A DNA stretch of 64,000 nt from NCBI RefSeq assembly GCF_004323735.1, contig NZ_CP036455.1:3467101-3531100 (forward strand). Direction: 5' to 3'. The notes below the pieces were generated by a model. That model was not told the DNA's origin, did not search any database, and worked only from the letters and a program-made list of their open reading frames with translations. The DNA comes from Streptomonospora litoralis (lineage in GTDB: Bacteria > Actinomycetota > Actinomycetes > Streptosporangiales > Streptosporangiaceae). Below, piece by piece: positions 57,762-64,000 of the stretch. Both the position numbers and the translations under genes were made by a program. Each line of letters opens with the position of its first letter. Position 1 is the first letter of the stretch.

Positions 57762-58928
57762 ATGACCGACCTCAGTGCCGTCAAGGCCGCACTGCGCCGG
57801 CAGACGATCGAGCTGCCCTCCTGGGCGTTCGGCAACAGCGGCACCCGCTTCAAGGTGTTCGGCCAGCCCGGTGTTCCGCGCACGCCCCACGAGAAGATCG
57901 CCGACGCGGCACAGGTGCACCGCTACACCGGCATCGCCCCCAGCGTGGCGCTGCACATCCCCTGGGACACCGTGGACGACTACGCCGAACTCGCCGCCTA
58001 CGCCCGCGAGCAGGGTGTGCGCATCGGCACGATCAACGCCAACGTCTTCCAGGACGACGACTTCAAACTGGGCAGCGTCGCCAACCCCGATCCCGGCATC
58101 CGCGCCAAGGCCCTGGACCACCTGATGGCCTGCGTCGACGTCATGGACGCGACGGGTTCGGCCGACCTGAAGCTGTGGTTCGCCGACGGCACCAACTACC
58201 CGGGCCAGGACGACATCCGCGACCGCCAGGACCGTCTCGCCGAGGCCCTGGAGGCGGTACGCGACCGGCTGGGCCCCGGCCAGCGGATGCTGCTGGAGTA
58301 CAAGCTCTTCGAGCCCGCCTTCTACACCACCGACGTGCCCGACTGGGGCACGGCCTACGCCCACTGCCTCAAGCTGGGCGAGGCGGCCCAGGTGGTGGTG
58401 GACACCGGCCACCACGCCCCCGGAACCAACATCGAGTTCATCGTCGCCTTCCTGCTGCGCGAGCACAAGCTGGGCGGCTTCGACTTCAACTCCCGCTTCT
58501 ACGCCGACGACGACCTGATGACGGGCGCCGCCGACCCGTTCCAGCTCTTCCGCATCATGTACGAGGTGGTGCGCGGGGGCGGCCTGGACCCGGCCGAGGG
58601 GATCGCCTTCATGCTCGACCAGTGCCACAACATCGAACCCAAGATCCCCGGCCAGATCCGCTCGGTCCTCAACGCCCAGGAGGCCACCGCCAAGGCGCTG
58701 CTGGTCGACGCCGAGGCCCTGGCGGCCGCCCAGCGCGAAGGGGACGTGCTGGGCGCCAACGCGGTCCTGATGGACGCCTACGACACCGACGTCCGCCCGA
58801 TGCTGGCCGAGCTGCGCGCCGAGCAGGGGCTCGACCCCGAACCCATGGCCGCCTTCAAGCGCTCCGGCTACCAGGAGGCCATCGCCGCCGAGCGCATCGG
58901 CGGGCAGCAGGCCGGATGGGGGGCGTGA
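57762..58928 (+). CDS. rhaI: L-rhamnose isomerase
   Basis: A 388-residue TIM-barrel isomerase converting L-rhamnose to L-rhamnulose, of the RhaI type found in Pseudomonas stutzeri, rhizobia and actinomycetes and distinct from E. coli RhaA. Blocks: ELPSWAFGNSGTRFKVFGQP, HIPWDTVDDY, KLWFADGTNYPGQDD (metal and substrate contacts), LEYKLFEPAFYTTDVPDWG (metal Glu), VVDTGHHAPGTNIE, and GGFDFNSRFYADDDL (metal Asp). ATG with GAAGGAG upstream. Its stop overlaps a GTG of the next gene. Confidence 0.95.
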   Translation: MTDLSAVKAALRRQTIELPSWAFGNSGTRFKVFGQPGVPRTPHEKIADAAQVHRYTGIAPSVALHIPWDTVDDYAELAAYAREQGVRIGTINANVFQDDDFKLGSVANPDPGIRAKALDHLMACVDVMDATGSADLKLWFADGTNYPGQDDIRDRQDRLAEALEAVRDRLGPGQRMLLEYKLFEPAFYTTDVPDWGTAYAHCLKLGEAAQVVVDTGHHAPGTNIEFIVAFLLREHKLGGFDFNSRFYADDDLMTGAADPFQLFRIMYEVVRGGGLDPAEGIAFMLDQCHNIEPKIPGQIRSVLNAQEATAKALLVDAEALAAAQREGDVLGANAVLMDAYDTDVRPMLAELRAEQGLDPEPMAAFKRSGYQEAIAAERIGGQQAGWGA

Positions 58929-58933
58929 GCACG

Positions 58934-60385
58934 ATGGCGACCGTCTTCCGCCGCACCGGCACCCGCACCGCTCCCGCCCGCCTGCGCCTGGCCGGCGCCG
59001 GACTGGCCGCGCTCCTGCCCCTCACCCTGGCCGCCCCCGCGCCCGCCGCGGCCGACGTCGGCGCCGACCTGCTGCGCGACCGGGTGCTCGACGAGCGGGC
59101 GCTCTACTTCGTCAGCTACGACGGCATCGTCAACAACAACTCCTTCCAGCAGGACGGCATCCTCACCCACGGCCGCTACCAGTACGCCGCCTGGTACACC
59201 GCCGACCGCACCGCCGTCGTCGCCCGCCGCCCCGCGGGATCGGCCGCCTCGTGGCAGACCGTGCGCCTGCCGCACGAGCTGAGCAGGAACGACTCGCACA
59301 ACGTCATCGCCCTCGGCGTCTCGGCCGACGACGGCCGACTGCACATCGCGATGGACACGCACAATTCGACGGTGTACTACCTGCGCTCCGACGCCGGCCT
59401 GGCCGACGGGGGCGGGCCGTGGAAGGCCGACTCCTTCGGCGAGGTCCAGCGCAGTCTGGCAGGCCTCGATCCGGGCGGCATCACCTACCCGCGGTTCGTC
59501 CCCACGCCCGACGGCGGCCTGCAGCTCACTTACCGCACCGGCGGGTCCGGAGACGGCGTACTGGAACTGGCCGAGTACAGCGGCGGGGACTGGAGCCGCG
59601 TGGGCGCGTGGTCCTCGGCCTCGGGCGACTACCGCGCCAACGGCGCCACCAGCACCACCCGCAACATGTACCTGCACGGGATCGGCTACGACGCCGACGG
59701 CCGCCTGCACGCCTCCTTCACCTGGCGCGAGACCGCGGCCGGCGGCGACATCCTGTGCGACCCCGGCGGTCTGGCCAACCACGACACCGGCTACGTCTAC
59801 AGCGACGACGAGGGGCGCACCTGGCGCACCGACGACGGCGCGCTCGCGGCCGTGACCGGGACGCAGAACCGGGTCTCGGTGGACACGCCCGGCCACGTCG
59901 TCGACCCGCTCGGCGTCGACCACGCGCTGATGAACCAGGAGTCCCAGGCCGTGGACTCGGCGGGCAACCCGCACGTCATGATCAGCTACGTGCCGGGCCG
60001 CTTCACCCAGTGCGTGAGCGACTTCGTCGCCCAGCGCGAGCGGTGGGCGCGGCCCTTCCATGTGTTCCGGGACGATTCGGGCGAGTGGCACAAGACCGAA
60101 CTGCCCGAGCGGGTGGGGGCCTTCGGGCGCTCGCGACTGGTCATGGGAGCCGACGACGACGCCTACGCGGTTCTGCCGGGCGGGAAGGTCCTGGCGGCGA
60201 CGGCCGCCTCGGGCTGGAGCGACTGGCACACGGTCTACGACGGCTCGGGCATCGACGCGTTCGGCGAGGTGCTGGTCGACGACTCGCGGTTGGCCTCCGA
60301 CGGCCGGCTGTCGGTCTTCTACCAGGAGCCCAGCACCGGCACGACGCCCTCGCCGATCCACGTCGCCGACTTCGCCGTCGAGTGA
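58934..60385 (+). CDS. Secreted BNR-repeat polysaccharide lyase candidate (ulvan-lyase-like)
   Basis: A 483-residue secreted protein. An Arg-rich n-region and the hydrophobic run AGAGLAALLPLTLAAPAPAAA make a signal peptide. The rest is a BNR_4-type beta-propeller. DSHN (His about 122) and DTHN (His about 143) stand 21 apart, and TYPRF (Tyr about 185) and LTYR (Arg about 201) stand 16 apart. From memory these are the spacings of the catalytic His-His and Tyr-Arg pairs in PL24/PL25 ulvan lyases, which cut beside rhamnose-3-sulfate. Its place inside an L-rhamnose operon supports a rhamnose-polysaccharide target (ulvan, or terminal rhamnosyl-glucuronate). The start could also be a GTG at 58925 that overlaps the rhaI stop. 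Activity is inference. Confidence 0.72.
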   Translation: MATVFRRTGTRTAPARLRLAGAGLAALLPLTLAAPAPAAADVGADLLRDRVLDERALYFVSYDGIVNNNSFQQDGILTHGRYQYAAWYTADRTAVVARRPAGSAASWQTVRLPHELSRNDSHNVIALGVSADDGRLHIAMDTHNSTVYYLRSDAGLADGGGPWKADSFGEVQRSLAGLDPGGITYPRFVPTPDGGLQLTYRTGGSGDGVLELAEYSGGDWSRVGAWSSASGDYRANGATSTTRNMYLHGIGYDADGRLHASFTWRETAAGGDILCDPGGLANHDTGYVYSDDEGRTWRTDDGALAAVTGTQNRVSVDTPGHVVDPLGVDHALMNQESQAVDSAGNPHVMISYVPGRFTQCVSDFVAQRERWARPFHVFRDDSGEWHKTELPERVGAFGRSRLVMGADDDAYAVLPGGKVLAATAASGWSDWHTVYDGSGIDAFGEVLVDDSRLASDGRLSVFYQEPSTGTTPSPIHVADFAVE

Positions 60386-60446
60386 TCCGAGCGGGGCACA
60401 CACCGCAGCAGTCAGCACTATCAGGGGATTCAGGGGACGAGACGAC

Positions 60447-62501
60447 ATGACCGAGCAGACGACCCATCCACAGGTCGCGGCGCTGCTGGAGCGCTCGCAC
60501 CGGCTGGGGGCCGACCCGCGCAACACCAACTACGCCGGCGGCAACGCCTCGGCCAAGGGCACCGACACCGACCCCGTCACCGGTGAGCCCACCGAGCTGA
60601 TGTGGGTCAAGGGCTCCGGCGGCGACCTGGGCACGCTCACCGAGGCGGGGCTGTCCGTGCTGCGGCTGGACCGGCTGCGGGCCCTTACCGAGGTGTACCC
60701 GGGCGTCGAGCGCGAGGACGAGATGGTCGCCGCGTTCGACTACTGCGCCCACGGCAAGGGCGGCGCCGCCCCCTCCATCGACACCGCGATGCACGGCCTG
60801 GTCGAGGCGGCCCACGTCGACCACCTGCACCCCGACTCCGGGATCGCGCTGGCCTGCGCCGCCGACGGCGAGAAGCTCACCGCCGAGTGCTTCGGCGACC
60901 GCGTGGCCTGGGTCCCCTGGCGCCGGCCAGGATTCCAGCTCGGGCTGGACATCGCGGCGATCAAGCGGGACAACCCGCAGGCCGTCGGGGTGGTGCTGGG
61001 CGGACACGGCATCACCGCCTGGGGTGAGACGGCCGCGGAGTGCGAGGCGAACTCGCTGGAGATCATCCGCACCGCCGAACGCTTCATCGCCGAGCGGGGC
61101 GCGGGCCGCGACCACCCCTTCGGCCCCGTGGTCCAGGGCCGCGCGCCGCTTGCCGAGGCCGAGCGCCACGCGCGCGCGGCCGAACTGCTGCCGGCGGTGC
61201 GCGGGCTGGCCTCCACCGACCGGCCGCAGGTGGGCCACTACACCGACAGCGAGGCCGTGCTGGACTTCGTCTCGCGCGCCGAACTGGAGCGGCTGGCGGC
61301 GCTGGGCACCTCGTGCCCGGACCACTTCCTGCGCACCAAGGTGCGCCCGCTGGTGCTGGATTCGGCCCCCGACGCCCCGATCGAGCAGGTTCTGGAGCGG
61401 CTGCGCGAACTGCACGCCGCCTACCGCGAGGAGTACCGGGCCTACTACGACCGCCACGCCGACGCCGACTCCCCCGCCATCCGCGGCGCGGACCCCGCGA
61501 TCGTGCTGGTACCGGGCGTGGGCATGTTCTCCTTCGGCGCCGACAAGCAGACGGCGCGGGTGGCCGGGGAGTTCTACGTCAACGCCGTCAACGTCATGCG
61601 CGGCGCGGAGACGGTCTCCTCCTACGCACCCATCCCCGAGTCGGAGAAGTTCCGCATCGAGTACTGGGCGCTGGAGGAGGCCAAGCTGCGCCGCAAGCCC
61701 GCGCCCAAGCCGCTGGCCACGCGGGTCGCGCTGGTGACGGGCGGCGGCTCGGGTATCGGCCGGGCCACCGCCCGCCGACTGGCCGCCGAGGGCGCCTGCG
61801 TGGTGGTCGCCGACCGCGACGCCGACGCCGCCGAGGAGGTGGCCGCCGAACTGGGCGGCGCCGACACCGCGGTCGCGGTGGAGGTCGACGTCACCGAGCC
61901 GGAGCGCATCGCCGCGGCGCTGCGGTCGAGCGTGCTGGCCTTCGGCGGGGTGGACCTGGTGGTCAACAACGCCGGCCTGTCGGTGTCCAAGCCGCTGCTG
62001 GAGACCACCGAGGCCGACTGGGACCTCCAGCACCGGGTGATGGCGCGCGGATCGTTCCTCGTGGCGCGCGAGGCGGCGCGGGTGCTCACCCGCCAGGGCA
62101 TGGGCGGCGACATCGTCTACATCTGCAGCAAGAACGGGGTCTTCGCCGGTCCCAACAACATCGCCTACGGGGCGGCCAAGGCCGACCAGGCCCACCAGGT
62201 GCGGCTGTTGGCGGCCGAGCTGGGCGGCGACGGCATCCGCGTCAACGGTGTCAACCCCGACGGCGTGGTGCGCGGCTCGGGCATCTTCGCGGGTGGCTGG
62301 GGCGCCCAGCGGGCGGCGGTCTACGGCGTGCCGGAGGAGGAACTGGGCGCGTTCTACGCCCAGCGGACCCTGCTCAAGCGCGAGGTGCTGCCGGAGCACG
62401 TCGCCAACGCGGTCTACGCACTGACCTGCGGGGAGCTCAGCCATACGACCGGCCTGCACATCCCGGTCGACGCCGGCGTGGCGGCGGCGTTCCTGCGCTG
62501 A
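60447..62501 (+). CDS. rhaD: Bifunctional rhamnulose-1-phosphate aldolase / lactaldehyde dehydrogenase
   Basis: A 684-residue fusion. Residues ~1-430 are a class II aldolase domain: NTNYAGGNASAKG, LMWVKGSGGDLG, HVDHLHPDSGIALA (metal His pair) and GVVLGGHGITAWG (further His). Residues ~430-684 are a short-chain dehydrogenase: VALVTGGGSGIGRATARRLA (NAD motif), VNNAGLS, and the catalytic ICSKNG...YGAAKADQ (Ser, Tyr-x3-Lys). The enzyme cleaves L-rhamnulose 1-phosphate to dihydroxyacetone phosphate and L-lactaldehyde, and oxidises the latter to lactate. Length fits this RhaE/RhaD fusion family. ATG start, 61 bp after the lyase gene. Confidence 0.93.
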   Translation: MTEQTTHPQVAALLERSHRLGADPRNTNYAGGNASAKGTDTDPVTGEPTELMWVKGSGGDLGTLTEAGLSVLRLDRLRALTEVYPGVEREDEMVAAFDYCAHGKGGAAPSIDTAMHGLVEAAHVDHLHPDSGIALACAADGEKLTAECFGDRVAWVPWRRPGFQLGLDIAAIKRDNPQAVGVVLGGHGITAWGETAAECEANSLEIIRTAERFIAERGAGRDHPFGPVVQGRAPLAEAERHARAAELLPAVRGLASTDRPQVGHYTDSEAVLDFVSRAELERLAALGTSCPDHFLRTKVRPLVLDSAPDAPIEQVLERLRELHAAYREEYRAYYDRHADADSPAIRGADPAIVLVPGVGMFSFGADKQTARVAGEFYVNAVNVMRGAETVSSYAPIPESEKFRIEYWALEEAKLRRKPAPKPLATRVALVTGGGSGIGRATARRLAAEGACVVVADRDADAAEEVAAELGGADTAVAVEVDVTEPERIAAALRSSVLAFGGVDLVVNNAGLSVSKPLLETTEADWDLQHRVMARGSFLVAREAARVLTRQGMGGDIVYICSKNGVFAGPNNIAYGAAKADQAHQVRLLAAELGGDGIRVNGVNPDGVVRGSGIFAGGWGAQRAAVYGVPEEELGAFYAQRTLLKREVLPEHVANAVYALTCGELSHTTGLHIPVDAGVAAAFLR

Positions 62502-62658
62502 GGCGCCCTGTGTCGGCGGGCGGCAGTGCTCGGGGCGCCGGTTCAGGCGGCGTTCCGAGCCGCTGTCCGCCCGCGACCGCAGAAGCGCTCCGCGGGTTCC
62601 TCGACCACGCCGACTCCTCGCTACTTCGCTCCACCCGCCTACACGGAAAGGCAACGCC

Positions 62659-64000
62659 GTGTCCCCCTCAGACCGCTCCGGCCCCTCTGACGCCCGCGAC
62701 GTCTTCGCCGCCGTCGACCTCGGTGCCTCCAGCGGCCGCGTCGTCGTCGGCCGCGCCGGCCTCGACGAGCTCGCGCTCACCGAGGTGCACCGCTTCGCCA
62801 ACCGCCCGCTGCGCCTGCCCGACGGACTGCACTGGGACATCGGCGGGCTCTACCAGGGCGTGCTGGAGGGGCTGCGGGCCGCGTCGGAGTACGCGCCGCG
62901 CTCGGTCGGCATCGACTCCTGGGCGGTCGACTACGGCCTGCTGGACGCCTCGGGCGCGCTGCTGGGGCTGCCGCACCACTACCGCGACTCCCGCACCGAC
63001 GCCGTCGCGCCCGCGGTGGTCGAGCGCGTCGGCGCGGCCGAACTGTACGCCCGCAACGGGTTGCAGTACCTCTCCTTCAACACGATCTTCCAGCTCGCGG
63101 CCGCCGCGGGGTCCGCGCAACTGCGCGGCGCCGACACGCTGCTGCTGCTCCCCGACCTGCTGGCCTTCTGGCTGACGGGGGTGCCCGGCGCCGAGGTCAC
63201 CAACGCCTCCACCACGGGCCTGCTCGACGTCGCCACCCGCCGGTGGTCGCCCGAGCTGCTGGAGGCGGCCGGTGTGCCCGCGTCGCTGATGGGCGACCTG
63301 TGCGCGCCGGGCGACGTGATCGGGACGCTGCTGCCCGCACCAGCCGAGCACAGCGGGCTGGACGCCGCAACCGCGGTCGCGGCGGTCGCCTCGCACGACA
63401 CCGCCTCGGCCGTGGCCGCCGTTCCCGCGCGCACCGAACGGTTCGGCTACGTCTCCTGCGGCACCTGGTCGCTGGCCGGCCTGGAGCTGGACGCGCCGGT
63501 GACGAGCGAGGCGGCGCGCGCCGCCAACTTCACCAACGAACTGGGAGTCGAGGGCACCACCCGGTTCCTGCGCAACATCATGGGCCTGTGGCTGGTCCAG
63601 GAGTGCCTGCGCGACTGGGGCCTGGACGACTCCGCGCTGCCGGGCCTGCTCGCCGAGGCCGCCGCTGCGCCGCCGTTCGCCGCGCTGATCGACGCCGGCG
63701 ATCCGCGCTACCTGCCGCCGGGCGGTATGCCCGCGCGCATCGGCGCCCATCTGCGGGAGACCGGCCAGCCCGAGCCCGCGGACCGCGGCGCGCTGCTCCG
63801 CTGCGTGCTGGAGAGCCTGGCGCTGGCCCACCGCGACACGCTGCGCCGCGCCTGCAAGCTGTCGGGCCGCGACATCGAGGTGGTGCACCTGGTCGGCGGC
63901 GGCGCCCGCAACGAACTGCTGTGCCAGTGGAGTGCCGACGCTCTGGGCCTGCCGGTGGAGGCCGGCCCGGTGGAGGCGACCGCGGTCGGCAACATCATCG
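62659..64000 (+). CDS. rhaB: L-rhamnulokinase (partial, runs off the right edge)
   Basis: About 447 residues are visible from a GTG start, with no stop before the window ends. A FGGY-type sugar kinase phosphorylating L-rhamnulose at O1. Blocks: AAVDLGASSGRVVVG (phosphate loop), HRFANRPLRLPDGLHWDIGG (a rhamnulokinase hallmark), SVGIDSWAVDYGLLD, VASHDTASAVAAVP, YVSCGTWSLAGLE, RFLRNIMGLWLVQECLRDW and VHLVGGGARNELLCQWSAD. RhaB kinases are about 470-490 residues, so only the C-terminal tip is missing. GGAAAG lies about 8 bp upstream of the GTG. Last visible gene of the rhamnose operon. Confidence 0.93.
   Translation, partial: MSPSDRSGPSDARDVFAAVDLGASSGRVVVGRAGLDELALTEVHRFANRPLRLPDGLHWDIGGLYQGVLEGLRAASEYAPRSVGIDSWAVDYGLLDASGALLGLPHHYRDSRTDAVAPAVVERVGAAELYARNGLQYLSFNTIFQLAAAAGSAQLRGADTLLLLPDLLAFWLTGVPGAEVTNASTTGLLDVATRRWSPELLEAAGVPASLMGDLCAPGDVIGTLLPAPAEHSGLDAATAVAAVASHDTASAVAAVPARTERFGYVSCGTWSLAGLELDAPVTSEAARAANFTNELGVEGTTRFLRNIMGLWLVQECLRDWGLDDSALPGLLAEAAAAPPFAALIDAGDPRYLPPGGMPARIGAHLRETGQPEPADRGALLRCVLESLALAHRDTLRRACKLSGRDIEVVHLVGGGARNELLCQWSADALGLPVEAGPVEATAVGNII

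Noticed and set aside
59281-60200. Calling the BNR protein a sialidase
   Set aside because: The Asp-box pattern and the sialidase Arg triad are not clear, whereas His/His/Tyr/Arg spacing and the rhamnose context fit a lyase better.

Overview
The window is high-GC DNA from a filamentous actinomycete, most likely a Nocardiopsis- or Streptomonospora-type organism. The evidence is the extreme third-position GC, the frequent GTG and TTG starts, the actinobacterial suf gene order (sufR-B-D-Rieske-C-S-U-T), a conservon-type four-gene signalling operon and a cis-AT modular polyketide synthase. The genus is an inference; no rRNA or tRNA gene is present to fix it.

Layout. 0.2-6.7 kb holds housekeeping or unknown genes: a degenerate EAL protein, an SGNH hydrolase, an SseB-domain protein, a 722-residue protein of unknown function, and a Phd/YefM antitoxin whose toxin appears to be missing. 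6.8-13.6 kb is a complete minus-strand SUF iron-sulfur assembly operon with its repressor gene sufR and a recognisable SufR operator. 13.6-22.6 kb carries a two-gene ABC exporter, small membrane and zinc-ribbon proteins, arginine deiminase, an EamA exporter, and a divergent MarR/MMPL pair.

23.1-45.4 kb is a compact modular type I PKS on the minus strand. Three genes, in transcription order 45.4 to 23.1 kb, encode a KSQ-AT-ACP loading module, module 1 (KS-AT-DH-ER-KR-ACP), module 2 (KS-AT-KR-ACP) and module 3 (KS-AT-DH-ER-KR-ACP-TE). By colinearity it makes a tetraketide 5-hydroxy acid that the TE could close to a delta-lactone. With a propionyl starter and three methylmalonyl extenders the constitution would be 3,5-dimethyl-6-(pentan-2-yl)oxan-2-one, the skeleton of the fire-ant lactone invictolide. 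The loading AT has an abnormal active-site motif, so the starter is uncertain.

46.0-50.2 kb is a conservon (ATPase/kinase-like, roadblock, DUF742, small GTPase) followed by a StyA-like flavin monooxygenase in the position where other conservons carry a cytochrome P450. 51.0 kb to the right edge is an L-rhamnose regulon: a LacI-family repressor with two matching operators, an ABC importer, mutarotase, isomerase, a secreted BNR-type polysaccharide lyase candidate, a bifunctional rhamnulose-phosphate aldolase/dehydrogenase, and rhamnulokinase running off the end. The lyase has the catalytic spacing expected of ulvan-lyase-like enzymes, so the operon may release and consume rhamnose from a polysaccharide.

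Several long intergenic gaps (1.4-2.1, 16.75-17.1, 22.6-23.0 and about 50.8 kb) contain copies of one GC-rich repeat family. Two copies end in long, near-perfect hairpins whose stem sequences differ between copies. A separate inverted-repeat element with a 36-bp periodic CCCCCTC motif lies at 13.66-13.97 kb.
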